64,000 nt of DNA from Crocinitomix algicola (GCF_001661595.2 NZ_LYPF02000021.1:45768-109767), one strand, 5' to 3'; counted from the stretch's first letter, positions 38,481 to 47,368 are shown. Notes: a model not told the origin generated them from the sequence alone. Numbers and translations are program-made.

Positions 38481-39803
38481 TTAGTGATTAAAATTTAATG
38501 CTTGTTCAATCACCCTGTAGTCACCGTCCCTTCCAAAACTTGCACTAGAACCACCAGGCGCTCCACCTTTGGTATCATATTTAATTCTGAATGAAGAAAC
38601 GCTAGGATCTTTGTACACGATAATGTCTCCACCGTCTCCACCATTATAAAATCGTGAATTGTCTTCTCCACCTTTTCCACCGTACGTTTTAACTATAAAA
38701 CTTTGATTGGGACTTAGACTAAATTCTTTCAATTTAGCCCTTTCAGCTGTGCTTGTCAACCTAACCCGCAATACAGGTTCTCCTGTTACCGCATGTTTAT
38801 CTTCAATTATTTCAATCTCAACATCTTCACCGTCCTCGCCTTCTGATCCACTCCATCCTCTACCATACAATAAAAATACGGGTCCTTTATTATAACTCAA
38901 GGTTGCGCTCCCTTCCGCCGTAATTTTTGAATCATATTTAGATACGACCTTAACAACAGCTTGATCTCCGTCAATAAAGCCAGACTCTATATTCCCACTA
39001 AAATCCGTTGTAAAGTTCTTCGTGATTATATAATCTTCATAAAAACCTTCATCCGGTCGAGTTTTAATGATAGACCCATCAGTTAAGGTAGTTTCAATGA
39101 TAAAAGAAACATTCATGAAATTTCCATTCTCTTGGGGTAAGTTAACAAGCACTTTAGCCGACTTTATGGACTTATCATGCAATCCATATTTTGCTTTTCT
39201 TGCAGCGGCTTTTTCAGCTGCAATTCTCTCCCTTTCCGCATTGGCTCCTGCCACATCCTGATCAATCAAAGATGCAGTATACGCTAAATAAGCCTCAATT
39301 TCTGCAGTTACTTTTTGCGCGTTTTCCTTTAATCCAAATAGCTGTTTTATAAAAACATCTCCTTCTTCATTTTGACCATAAGTCACGAGTTTATCTTCAG
39401 AAAAGTATAAAATGATTGACGACCATTGAAACTTAAGAATTTTATCAGAATCAGCGTTTTTAATGGGAACATACTTTTTACCATTCACCATTACATATTC
39501 ATATTCATCACCATTTTTACCCACAACAATTGTTTGAGCCTCCTTCACATAGTAACGATTGTCCCTCGAACTCCAATTATATGTTTTTACGGTCTTATTA
39601 TTCCAGCCGTCAAGATATGTCATCATATCAGGAAACTCTTTCCCTTCGAACTCTTCAGAATAATCTTTATTGCCACTCGTTTCATTTAAAGAGTTATTTA
39701 CTTTCTCTTTAGTAGCATTTAATTTTTCCTTCCATTTTTGTGCACTTAAAGGTTGAGCTGCAACAAACAAAACCAGTACCAGTGCCATTTTTAATCTCTC
39801 CAT
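38481..39803 (-). CDS. secreted protein with glycine-rich C-terminal domain
   Basis: 440 residues. Signal peptide 'LKMALVLVLFVAAQPLSAQ' is followed by a low-complexity helical, Lys/Ala-rich part ('ERERIAAEKAAARKAKYG'), then a beta region, and a Gly-rich C-terminus ('YGGKGGEDNSRFYNGGDGGD', 'GAPGGSSASFGRDGDY') resembling the collagen-like repeats of surface proteins. The function is unknown. It is followed on the same strand, after a gap, by no partner. Confidence 0.65.
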   Translation of the reverse strand: MERLKMALVLVLFVAAQPLSAQKWKEKLNATKEKVNNSLNETSGNKDYSEEFEGKEFPDMMTYLDGWNNKTVKTYNWSSRDNRYYVKEAQTIVVGKNGDEYEYVMVNGKKYVPIKNADSDKILKFQWSSIILYFSEDKLVTYGQNEEGDVFIKQLFGLKENAQKVTAEIEAYLAYTASLIDQDVAGANAERERIAAEKAAARKAKYGLHDKSIKSAKVLVNLPQENGNFMNVSFIIETTLTDGSIIKTRPDEGFYEDYIITKNFTTDFSGNIESGFIDGDQAVVKVVSKYDSKITAEGSATLSYNKGPVFLLYGRGWSGSEGEDGEDVEIEIIEDKHAVTGEPVLRVRLTSTAERAKLKEFSLSPNQSFIVKTYGGKGGEDNSRFYNGGDGGDIIVYKDPSVSSFRIKYDTKGGAPGGSSASFGRDGDYRVIEQALNFNH

Positions 39804-39882
39804 AATAAATAATATTTCTACGAAAATATATTGATTACAGGTGACCCAAGCATTGACTTAACCAAGGTACTGGTTCACTAAA

Positions 39883-40626
39883 CTAATAGACTTTTTCGCC
39901 TAAAAATTTCTTGAATTCTTCTTTTTTATATTTGGAAAGCTTCGCTTTTATAGCGTTGGTCAATGTGATGATAGAATAACTATAACTACGAATATGATTT
40001 TTGTTAACCGACCAAGACTTATGCGCTCTGAAAAACAAATGATTTTGAGGCAACATTCGTTCTAAAAAACCAATATTTTTACTCACTAAAAAAGGATTAC
40101 TTGCGTTCACTAAATGAAGTTTTGAATAAGTTCCATCAGCCTCAATTGCAATTATTTCATTCAAATTAAATACTCTTTTATTTCCAAGTTCACTAATTAT
40201 AAGTGTTTCCCGACCATTGTTTTCAATGTTCTCTAACAATTTAGTGTATTTATTGAGCATTAATTTTTCTTTAGATAAGGTTTGAACATTCTCTACAACT
40301 TTATGCAAACGTTCCCTGTCCACTGGCTTTAAGAGATAATCTATTGCGTTTATTTCAAAGGCCTTTATCGCGTATTTGTCATAGGCCGTTACAAAAACAA
40401 TATGAAAATCTATTTGCGCAAAAAACTCCACAATTCGATATCCTTTTATTTCTGGCATTTCAACATCCAAAAAAACGAGGTCAGGCTCAAACTTTTTAAT
40501 TTCTTGCACCGCCTCCAAAACATTGGAAGCAGTAGCAATTGCTTCTATTTGGTAGGGTGAACGACCGAGTAACGATTTCAACACATCTTGCGCATCTTTT
40601 TCATCATCAACTATTAATACTTTCAT
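39883..40626 (-). CDS. LytTR-family response regulator
   Basis: 247 residues. Receiver domain (1 to about 118) with phosphoacceptor D54 in 'LVFLDVEMPEIKGY', T80, and K100 in 'YLLKPV'. A LytTR DNA-binding domain (about 145-247) contains 'FFRAHKSWSVNKNHIRSYS'. Such regulators bind direct repeats upstream of target genes after phosphorylation by a partner kinase. The sensor gene is 36 bp upstream on the same strand, so they form a two-component pair. Confidence 0.92.
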   Translation of the reverse strand: MKVLIVDDEKDAQDVLKSLLGRSPYQIEAIATASNVLEAVQEIKKFEPDLVFLDVEMPEIKGYRIVEFFAQIDFHIVFVTAYDKYAIKAFEINAIDYLLKPVDRERLHKVVENVQTLSKEKLMLNKYTKLLENIENNGRETLIISELGNKRVFNLNEIIAIEADGTYSKLHLVNASNPFLVSKNIGFLERMLPQNHLFFRAHKSWSVNKNHIRSYSYSIITLTNAIKAKLSKYKKEEFKKFLGEKVY

Positions 40627-40662
40627 GTGGATTCTGTTTACTTTTATCTTCTTGTGTGTTTA

Positions 40663-43626
40663 TCAGCTTAATTTTCGAAATGGGAGTTTTACAATTACCT
40701 CCGTACCCGCAACTTTTCCTTGTTCATATTTATTTTTTACGATGTAGTTATAACTCCCATCATATTGCTTCGTAAAAATCTCAAGTCGTTTTTGAATGGC
40801 TGAAAACGAAAATGAATTATGCTGATCTTTATTCTTCTCCTTTATCTTTAACGCCTGCTCTTGTCCAATACCATTATCACTAATTATACACGTTAACTCT
40901 GTTGTCATTTGGATTGTGACTTTAAGAAACTTATGTCCCTTTTTATGCAACAACCCATGTTTTAATGCGTTTTCTATAAACGGTTGGATAACCAGAGAAG
41001 GCACTTCAACTGATTTTTCTACCATACAAACAATCTCGTAGTCAAAGTCTTTTTTAAATCTTAATTTCTCTAACTCTAAATACAACCTTATAAACTCCAC
41101 TTCCTTTGAAAGAGCAATAAATTCTTGTTCTGAATAATTTAATGTATTTCGAACTAACCTCGAAAACATCGTGATATAATCGTAAGATTGATCGGTCTCT
41201 TGTTTAAGAATCAAACTTTGTATGGAATTTAAAGAATTAAAAATGAAATGAGGATTCATCTGACTTCTCAACGCCTTCAGTTCGGATTCCAGTAAGTTTC
41301 TGGATAAAATCTCTTTTTCTAATTGATTTTTACTCTTTCGATTATTAATCATGACTCGCCATCGAACAATAATTATCACCCCACTAATCCCAAGTGCAAA
41401 ACAGATTAAATAAAACCATGGCTTTTTATAAAACGGTACATCAATTGTGAAAACATGATAATAGTCGCTGTGCACCTCATTATTATAGTGTAATTTAACG
41501 ATGAGTTCGTAATTACCAGGGGGCAAATAATCAAAGGTGATTTCATTTTCAGTTGCGGGAATTGTTTTTACATCAGAATTTAATCCTTCAAGTTGATAAG
41601 TATAGTAAGCACGCGATAAATTTGCGATATCGTTAGACACAAATTGAAATAAAAAATTATTCTCTTTTGTTGAGAAAGTTCGTTTGGATTGGCCCACTGA
41701 ATTACCATTCACTTTAACATCGGTCAACTGGAAAGTTAACTTGCTTTCTTTGGCCAAATGAGTGAGTGGAATATCATAAATTTTTTTATCGGTAGCTATC
41801 CACAAATCATCCTCAATTATTTCAAAATCAACAAGGTTACCATCATCTAAACCATGGGATGCATCGATATTTATTAATTTATTCGATTTTAGATGATACA
41901 CATGTATAGAGTTCGATGTCAAAATGAAAAGTTTTAAACCTTGAACCCTAAGTTTTTTTATATCATTTGACAGAAGCCCATTTGACCGATTGAGAACCTT
42001 ATGGACCAAATTATCTTTAACAAATAAAACTCCTTTTCTTCGGGTACCTATAATTAAGGTTCCGTTATGACACGACAGTGCATTAGTGTAAAAATCAGAA
42101 TTATAAGGTATTAAACCTTCATTATTCGACAAATTTATAAGGTTGCCATCTTGTGCTACAAAAATTCTGTTGTTGACCTCATCGAAAGTAACTGCATTGA
42201 ATCTACCTCGCTTATGATATTCACAATAGTTTAGATTATTATCACAATTGAAGTTTGATAATATTCCTTGTTTTTTATCGCAATCCTGAACAATGGCACC
42301 TACCGCAAACTGGTTCACGAATAAAAACATAGTACTGTCGACATAGTGAACATCTTTTATTGCGCCAAAAGGGCTTTTATTCTCCGTAAATACTATTTGA
42401 TTTTCTCTTTGCAATTGACTTCCCCATGGAATAGGAGTATAAAACACCTGATTAGGAGCATTGGTCATTTGTCCCAGTTGAACTAAAGAATCTCCATACT
42501 CATAAATACCACCCTGTCGTGTCGTAAAAACAGGAAATCCTTTATTATTCTTAGCTAATCCTGTTATTTGTTCATCAATTGAGATACTCTTTTGCAAAAA
42601 ATTAGGCACCATATAAATACCTTGACCAAAAGTTCCAAGAAACAAAGCTCCCGAAGTATCGAGATAAAAGGATGAAAAGAATTCATTTTCAAAATAATCA
42701 CGTACAGACTCAATTTTGCCTTTACCGAATTTTACAATGCTGAAACCAGACACATCACTAAAACCAATTACACGAGAATTATCAAGTGCATAAAAACGTT
42801 CCTTTCCAGGATAATCAACGGCTAAAGTTCCTGCTTCTGGTGAGTAACCTTTACCAAAAGAATCAAAAAAGTAACGTTGATTGTCTTTTTCAAATAAAAA
42901 TAAATGGGCACCATAACTTTCTTTCGAAGCGACAGGTTCAACCTTATGATCTTGATACAAAAAAGTTTGTTGGCCAACAGAATCTTCATTGTAAACGGCG
43001 TACGATACAAAAATAGCTCCAGATTTAAGTTGATTTGAGCTAATACTATATCCATTTTTTGATTGCAGAAAAGGCACTGAATCTATGCGTTTTATAGATT
43101 TATTTTTGTCAAGACAATAGAGTCCTTTTGCCACAATAATTATATTGTTCTGGTTATCGAAATAATAATGAAAATTTGAGGTTAATTTTTCTGAATCAAC
43201 TTGATAATAAAGCTCCAACTTATTGTTAATTAGTTGATATATTTTACCATCAAGGGATTTACAGAAAAGATTTTTGTTTTTATCTTCTTTCAAATCAAAC
43301 AAAGATGCAATGTTTCCATCTTTAAATTCAACAGGAATAAATTGTTCGCCTTTTTGTTGATAGAGTCCATTTTCTGAGCTTACATAAATTAAACCTTTAT
43401 GTTTGATAATGGAGTAAATATGCTCTCCCACCAAATCGGGTAGACCAATTTTTATATAGTTTGGAGATTGCGCTAGAACCCGATGTGTTTTTAACCCACT
43501 ACAAAGGCAACAACAAAACAGAATAGTTTGAACCCATTTTTTTAAACACCAGCCTTTTTTTCCGAATCTCAAAACGAGAGTAAAAATATATAATTCTGAT
43601 AGATATTTTTTGGGGCTTTCTTCCAT
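40663..43626 (-). CDS. sensor histidine kinase with beta-propeller and Y_Y_Y domains
   Basis: 987 residues. N-terminal secretion signal, then about 550 residues of beta-propeller repeats, then the Y_Y_Y Ig-like domain, a membrane helix 'PWFYLICFALGISGVIIIVR', and a His_kinase (LytS-like) domain. The histidine is H793 in 'NPHFIFNSLNSI' and the ATP-binding motif is 'ISDNGIG'. This is the Bacteroidota sensor type in which the periplasmic propeller senses a polysaccharide or other ligand. The partner is the adjacent LytTR regulator. A TTG 27 codons downstream would be a competing start; the ligand is unknown. Confidence 0.92.
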   Translation of the reverse strand: MEESPKKYLSELYIFTLVLRFGKKGWCLKKWVQTILFCCCLCSGLKTHRVLAQSPNYIKIGLPDLVGEHIYSIIKHKGLIYVSSENGLYQQKGEQFIPVEFKDGNIASLFDLKEDKNKNLFCKSLDGKIYQLINNKLELYYQVDSEKLTSNFHYYFDNQNNIIIVAKGLYCLDKNKSIKRIDSVPFLQSKNGYSISSNQLKSGAIFVSYAVYNEDSVGQQTFLYQDHKVEPVASKESYGAHLFLFEKDNQRYFFDSFGKGYSPEAGTLAVDYPGKERFYALDNSRVIGFSDVSGFSIVKFGKGKIESVRDYFENEFFSSFYLDTSGALFLGTFGQGIYMVPNFLQKSISIDEQITGLAKNNKGFPVFTTRQGGIYEYGDSLVQLGQMTNAPNQVFYTPIPWGSQLQRENQIVFTENKSPFGAIKDVHYVDSTMFLFVNQFAVGAIVQDCDKKQGILSNFNCDNNLNYCEYHKRGRFNAVTFDEVNNRIFVAQDGNLINLSNNEGLIPYNSDFYTNALSCHNGTLIIGTRRKGVLFVKDNLVHKVLNRSNGLLSNDIKKLRVQGLKLFILTSNSIHVYHLKSNKLINIDASHGLDDGNLVDFEIIEDDLWIATDKKIYDIPLTHLAKESKLTFQLTDVKVNGNSVGQSKRTFSTKENNFLFQFVSNDIANLSRAYYTYQLEGLNSDVKTIPATENEITFDYLPPGNYELIVKLHYNNEVHSDYYHVFTIDVPFYKKPWFYLICFALGISGVIIIVRWRVMINNRKSKNQLEKEILSRNLLESELKALRSQMNPHFIFNSLNSIQSLILKQETDQSYDYITMFSRLVRNTLNYSEQEFIALSKEVEFIRLYLELEKLRFKKDFDYEIVCMVEKSVEVPSLVIQPFIENALKHGLLHKKGHKFLKVTIQMTTELTCIISDNGIGQEQALKIKEKNKDQHNSFSFSAIQKRLEIFTKQYDGSYNYIVKNKYEQGKVAGTEVIVKLPFRKLS

Positions 43627-43829
43627 TCATTCATTTGAATGGCCCGTTTATTAATCAAAGACATTTTTTAAAGACGATATAGGTCTGTCGCCGTATTGTT
43701 CAAAGTAGTTTTACCTACTGATCATGCTAAACTAGGAATAAGTGGATTTCGATCAGGGTCTGTCTTCCAATTCACCAATTGAGGTTTTAGAAATCTTTCA
43801 AATGTCATAATTGCTATAAACAAGAAGGA

Positions 43830-43864
43830 TTTGTAACAAAGTCAGGGTAATTTTAGACGATTTT
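43830..43864 (+). repeat. direct repeat unit (copy 1) resembling an insertion-sequence end
   Basis: The unit starts 'TTTGTAACAAAGTCAGGGTA' and is 35 bp. The second copy at 45825-45859 differs at one base. The two copies have the same orientation and bracket the Fic and hipB genes. No transposase accompanies it. Function is inferred, not seen. Confidence 0.5.
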
Positions 43865-43875
43865 ATCTATATGTT

Positions 43876-43937
43876 CATAAGTAAAAACTCCAATTAGTGC
43901 AAAAAAATTAATATTGCGTTTCAAAAAGATGATTAAG
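43876..43937 (+). repeat. left copy of a flanking ~60-bp direct repeat
   Basis: It matches 63940-64000 with three or so mismatches and one single-base gap in an A run. The inner part resembles the 3' end of an EcoEI-type hsdR gene read on the minus strand. It marks the left side of the accessory region. Confidence 0.55.
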
Positions 43938-44244
43938 TCTTAAATTCTGACAGTAAAACTGACAGTATAAAATAAAAAAGCCCCGCAAATGCAAGGCTTC
44001 TTGTTGTCCCACTGGGAACAAATATCATTTGGTGTTTACTAGGAAACACGGCACTTTCAAAGGGTACTTAATTTTCTGTTGTCTGATTTGTTGACCGAAA
44101 TGAGGTACGAATTCAACAACACAAATTCAATTAAATTATAGTTGTTAAAATCAAGTGCTAATTATCATTATTTAAATGAGCGCTACCCTATAAAAGTACT
44201 GAAAATAGGCTTATTGATAAAACAAATAACGGTAAATTATATTA
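43938..44244. other. intergenic region with direct repeats and a palindrome, no gene seen
   Basis: Holds CTGACAGT twice (43947-43954, 43959-43966), the minus-strand terminator and the palindrome TCCCACTGGGA (44007-44017). The remaining roughly 230 bp are AT-rich with no coding signal. Together with 43627-43937 this covers the gap between the sensor kinase and the Fic gene. Confidence 0.5.
43968..43999 (-). terminator. minus-strand terminator at the island's left edge
   Basis: AAGCC (43978-43982) pairs with GGCTT (43995-43999) with bulged GC pairs between; on the minus strand the stem is followed by six T. It ends minus-strand transcripts from the Fic side. Confidence 0.5.
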
Positions 44245-45369
44245 CTATTTAAATATTCGGATATAATCTGAAAACCAGTATTGTTTTCCTCTTTGGCCTC
44301 CAGTAACTTCTTCTAAAATATTAACCTTTTCTAATTCAGCAATTAATTTATACGCTGAGGGGGGTGACACTTCTGTTAACTCACAGACTTTGTTCGCGTC
44401 AATCATTGGTCTCTGATATAAATAAGAAATTACCGTACGTGCATTGTTCGTGCGACTTCCTAAGGTCTGTAGCTTCTCATCTACTTCTTCCTGTAATTTT
44501 AATATTTTATCGAAAGTTTCAATACTACTTTTCGCAGTCTCAACAACCCCTACTAAAAAGAACTTAAACCATTGCTTAATATCATGACTAGTTCTCACTT
44601 TCATTAAATTGTTGTAATAAAGTTCTCTATTCCTTTCAAAAAAGTCGGATAAATAAAGTATCGGTTTTTTAAGGATCCCCTTTTCGACTAGGTAAAGTGT
44701 TATCATCAATCTACCAACACGACCATTCCCATCTAAGAACGGGTGAATTGTTTCAAATTGATAATGAATTAACGCAATTTTTAATAAATCAGGGAACGGA
44801 AATTCCTCATTATGAGCGAACTTTTCCAAATCATTCATTAAAGTTGAAACTTCTTGATGGATTGGAGGTACGAATACGGCATCTGCTATAGAAGCTCCCC
44901 CTATCCAATTTTGACTTGTTCTAAATTCTCCTGGAATCTTATGCTTTCCCCTCACACCTTGCAATAATATTTGATGTGTTTGCTTAATTAACCTTGAAGA
45001 AAATGGTAGGTTGTCAAGTTCTTTAATTGCTGAATTTAGCGCTTCAATATAATTCTGAACTTCCTCCCAATCATCTCTTTTTTCTTCAGAGATATCCGAT
45101 ATGTCTTGTAAGGCTTCTTCAATGTTGGTTTTCGTCCCTTCTATCTTACTTGACTGCGTTGCCTCCTTCAAAACATGCATACTGATAAACAATTCGATAT
45201 TTGGAACATATTCTGAATACATATCCAATCTTCCAAGTTGCCTATCTGCCTTGCTCAGTAAGGTTATTACCTCAATATCTTCTAATAACCATTCTCTATT
45301 TATTTTTTCAGGTTGAAAACTCTTATATGTGCCCTGGCTAATGTATGTCCCTGATTTAAATTCTTTCAT
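44245..45369 (-). CDS. Fic-domain protein with intrinsic inhibitory motif
   Basis: 374 residues. Fic_N-type helices include the inhibitory motif (S/T)xxxE(G/N) as S73..E77-G78 in 'SSKIEGT', typical of the autoinhibited class II. The catalytic motif 'HPFLDGNGRVGR' (H209) is intact and is followed by a C-terminal winged helix ('LTEVSPPSAYKLIAELEKVN'). Fic proteins transfer AMP to protein targets. The gene is a single unit at the left of the island; its lack of a separate antitoxin fits class II self-control. Confidence 0.9.
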   Translation of the reverse strand: MKEFKSGTYISQGTYKSFQPEKINREWLLEDIEVITLLSKADRQLGRLDMYSEYVPNIELFISMHVLKEATQSSKIEGTKTNIEEALQDISDISEEKRDDWEEVQNYIEALNSAIKELDNLPFSSRLIKQTHQILLQGVRGKHKIPGEFRTSQNWIGGASIADAVFVPPIHQEVSTLMNDLEKFAHNEEFPFPDLLKIALIHYQFETIHPFLDGNGRVGRLMITLYLVEKGILKKPILYLSDFFERNRELYYNNLMKVRTSHDIKQWFKFFLVGVVETAKSSIETFDKILKLQEEVDEKLQTLGSRTNNARTVISYLYQRPMIDANKVCELTEVSPPSAYKLIAELEKVNILEEVTGGQRGKQYWFSDYIRIFK

Positions 45370-45518
45370 AATATCTTTAACAAAGATAACTCTTATTTAA
45401 GAAAATGACAAAAAACTTAATTAACGGCTGTTGTTATTTAATTTTTTATTAGAATTCTTAAATAAGAGGAGGGCTAATTTAAGTGAAATGGAAATTATTT
45501 ACTCTTAAGACCTATAAA

Positions 45519-45578
45519 TTATATGCAAGAACATATATTTTAGTCATATTTACGCTTTTTATATTCATTTGCATATAA
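45519..45578. promoter_or_regulatory. inverted-repeat operator upstream of hipB
   Basis: TTATATGCAA (45519-45528) and TTGCATATAA (45569-45578) are perfect inverted 10-mers separated by 40 bp. The right arm ends 1 bp before the start codon at 45580. The centre spacing of about 50 bp suggests two dimers on one face of DNA. It is likely the site for autorepression by the HipB-like protein. Confidence 0.6.
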
Positions 45579-45579
45579 T

Positions 45580-45792
45580 ATGACTTCATTAGCGGAATTT
45601 GTTAAAGCAAGAAGAAAAGCTGTAAAACTTACCCAAGAAGAGTTTGCTGAACGTTCTGGAACTGCTCTAACGGTTATTAGAAAAATAGAGCAAGGTAAAA
45701 CCAATTTAAACCTAGACAAGGTGAACCAAGTACTCTTAATGTTTGGACATGAAGTTGGGCCCGTACAAATTGAAAAAACCATTGAAGAATAG
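45580..45792 (+). CDS. HipB-type (y4mF-like) HTH regulator, orphan
   Basis: 70 residues with a Cro/C1 helix-turn-helix: 'EFVKARRKAVKLTQEEFAER' and 'SGTALTVIRKIEQGKTNLNL'. The size and 'VNQVLLMFGHEVGPVQ' tail match the short HipB/y4mF antitoxins, which bind HipA kinase and repress their own operon. No hipA follows: 30 bp later there is repeat DNA. It may be an orphan antitoxin still binding its operator at 45519-45578. Confidence 0.82.
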   Translation: MTSLAEFVKARRKAVKLTQEEFAERSGTALTVIRKIEQGKTNLNLDKVNQVLLMFGHEVGPVQIEKTIEE

Positions 45793-46107
45793 AAACCATT
45801 GTAAATAAAGGGTTCTAGGTTTTATTTGTAACAAAGTCAGGGTAATTTTAAACGATTTTTGTAACAAAGTCAGGGTAATTTTGAAAACAAGCTACAAAAT
45901 ACAAGTCTGAATGTCATCTTCATTTAAGTCCATTTAAGCGCAGAACTCTGAGATTGAAACGACTTGGTGCTGCTCTGTGTTGAAATGTTTAAATACAATG
46001 AAATCAGCTTATCCTTACTTTCAATATCTTAGACATAGGTGCAGCCTTTGGATAAAAGTAAATCCCTTTGATACTTCAATCCTTCATATACATTATGTGG
46101 TGTAGTT
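45793..46107. other. intergenic region with IS-end-like repeats, no gene seen
   Basis: Contains two further copies of the TTTGTAACAAAGTCAGGGTA unit, at 45825-45859 and 45858-45882, with a period of 33 bp. They sit in the same orientation as the copy at 43830. Multiple short repeats at an end are like IS21-type ends, but no transposase is present. The rest shows no coding potential. Confidence 0.5.
45825..45882 (+). repeat. tandem copies 2 and 3 of the IS-end-like repeat
   Basis: Copy 2 (45825-45859) matches the copy at 43830-43864 with one mismatch over 35 bp; copy 3 (45858-45882) shares its first 25 bp. Both lie directly after the orphan hipB. Confidence 0.6.
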
Positions 46108-46785
46108 TTATGCGCTATTACCATGTTTATTTACATCTTCAATGATTTTGAAAATTTTATCGGCTTGCTCATCATTAAAAACTCCGTCAACACCTAGGCT
46201 GTGGAAGTTCTTGAAAGGAGCATCATAAAGTTTTAATGAATCAATTTTTCCATTTTTTGTCAAGAATAATTTGATAGTGTCAAGGAATTGAATTTGAACG
46301 GAGCTTAATTGGTACTCATTAATAAATTTAGCGAACGCTTTATCTACGCTATTTGCTGACAACCCCATTAAGCTAATAATAAACTCAACCAAGTTCAATG
46401 AGCCCCCTAGCTCATTTTCAATTGATGTTTTGTCGATCCCTTCAAATAAAATATCCTCAAGAGACTTTAACTCCTCTTCGGTGATTTGTTCACCCTGTCT
46501 AATTCTGCTAATTGTAATGTTCTCATTATTAGCTCGAATTATTTCTTCTAACCTATGAACGCTATTAGGAAAAGGGGATGCGTAATCCCCTGCGGGATCG
46601 TTTACTTCAAAATCTTTGACTTTTACTTCATCCTCTTTCAATTCATCCTCAAAGTCGGTTGTAGCGTATTTCTGGTCGGCAGGATCTATATATTTTACCA
46701 AATCTCGTATTCCTGCTCTTATTTTTTCAAGATGTCCGATACCATCATTCTTCCAAAACTCTTCTTCAAGTGGTTGCTGTATTAG
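46108..46785 (-). pseudogene. 3' fragment of an EcoEI-type hsdR (type I restriction R subunit)
   Basis: The frame runs from about 46785 to the stop at 46108 and has no natural start near its 5' end (a TTG at 46701 is possible). The predicted peptide reads 'LIQQPLEEEFWKNDG', 'HLEKIRAGIRDLVKYIDP', 'YATTDFEDEL', 'SLNLVEFIISLMGL', 'VQIQFLDTIKLFLTKNG', 'LYDAPFKNF', 'GVFNDEQADKIFKIIEDV'. This is the order of the C-terminal EcoEI_R_C region of HsdR. The motor and nuclease domains are missing. It is a different subtype from the full hsdR at 50232. Confidence 0.65.
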
Positions 46786-46889
46786 GGCTAGAGAAAGACA
46801 TACTACTGATAGCTAAAGATGATGAATTAGGTAGGAAGATTCAAGATGCTAAATTGGTCACAAAAGAACGTGCTCCAAAAAAGAGTTAA
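46782..46889 (+). pseudogene. 3' remnant of a second hipB-like antitoxin gene
   Basis: Plus-strand reading continuing from the junction with the hsdR fragment: 'LEKDILLIAKDDELGRKIQD' then 'AKLVTKERAPKKS' and stop TAA at 46887-46889. The pattern 'DDELGRKxQDAxL..xRAPKK' resembles the C-terminus of Bacteroidota Xre/HipB antitoxins. The 5' part with the HTH is gone. A start codon for hipA follows 3 bp later. Inferred from C-terminal motif only. Confidence 0.4.
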
Positions 46890-46892
46890 GCA

Positions 46893-47022
46893 ATGAACAA
46901 ACCAGTAAATCGAAGAAGTTAAAACTGCAGTTCGTCAATGGAGAAATGTTGCAAAAAAGTACGGAATATCAAATGCGGAGCAGGAATTAAAGTCCATGGC
47001 GTTTTCACGAGTTGTAGAATAA
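46893..47022 (+). pseudogene. internally deleted hipA remnant
   Basis: An ATG at 46893 begins 'MNKPVNRRS' and stops. In another frame, 46909-47022 encodes 'IEEVKTAVRQWRNVAKKYG' and 'ISNAEQELKSMAF' before a stop, which has the look of the HipA C-terminal helix. The kinase domain is deleted. With the preceding hipB tail it forms a dead hipBA operon. Confidence 0.4.
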
Positions 47023-47194
47023 CGTTTTTTAAAATGAATTTATATACCCTTTTGATTATGGTTTGCGAAAAAAATGAAGGGATTGATGAACGCCTTATAG
47101 CCTGTGAGTTTTTTTGAGAAAAATTTATACCGCTTACTATCAAGACATTACGGTTTTAACAAAGATTATTTCCAAATTCAAAAATGAAAGCTAA

Positions 47195-47202
47195 TATGTT
47201 TG
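47195..47202 (+). promoter_or_regulatory. TATGTTTG promoter box before the 37-residue ORF
   Basis: A TAnnTTTG box ends 22 nt before the ATG at 47225. No matching -33 TTG was found, so it is moderately supported. Confidence 0.4.
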
Positions 47203-47224
47203 AATCAAATTAAAATGAAAACGT

Positions 47225-47338
47225 ATGAAAAAAGATGACAGAGAGTATGTTTACTCACAAGATGATTTAGACAATCGTTCAAGACAACTTAATCCAGAAC
47301 ATGATGAATATTATCGCAGTAGAGGATTAATTGATTAA
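47225..47338 (+). CDS. 37-residue acidic small protein
   Basis: A short ORF of charged composition: 'MKKDDREYVYSQDDLDNRSR' followed by 'QLNPEHDEYYRSRGLID'. It has an ATG, a promoter box 22 nt before it and a strong terminator right after its stop. This complete unit supports a real gene. No similar protein recognised. It sits in the scarred zone between hipA relics and an unknown gene. Confidence 0.55.
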   Translation: MKKDDREYVYSQDDLDNRSRQLNPEHDEYYRSRGLID

Positions 47339-47342
47339 ATTT

Positions 47343-47368
47343 AAAGGAGGGTCAAACCTCCTTTTTTT
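47343..47368 (+). terminator. intrinsic terminator abutting the next start codon
   Basis: AAAGGAGG (47343-47350) pairs with CCTCCTTT (47357-47364) with a 6-nt loop, then a T run to 47368. The next gene's ATG is at 47369, directly after the last T. Confidence 0.75.

Noticed and set aside
44245..45792. Fic toxin with the HipB-like gene as its antitoxin
   Set aside because: The two genes are on opposite strands about 210 bp apart, Fic carries its own inhibitory motif, and HipB-type regulators pair with HipA kinases.
45825..45882. CRISPR-like repeats with 33-bp period
   Set aside because: Only two tandem copies, no spacers of even length, and no cas gene; a third copy lies 2 kb away in the same orientation.
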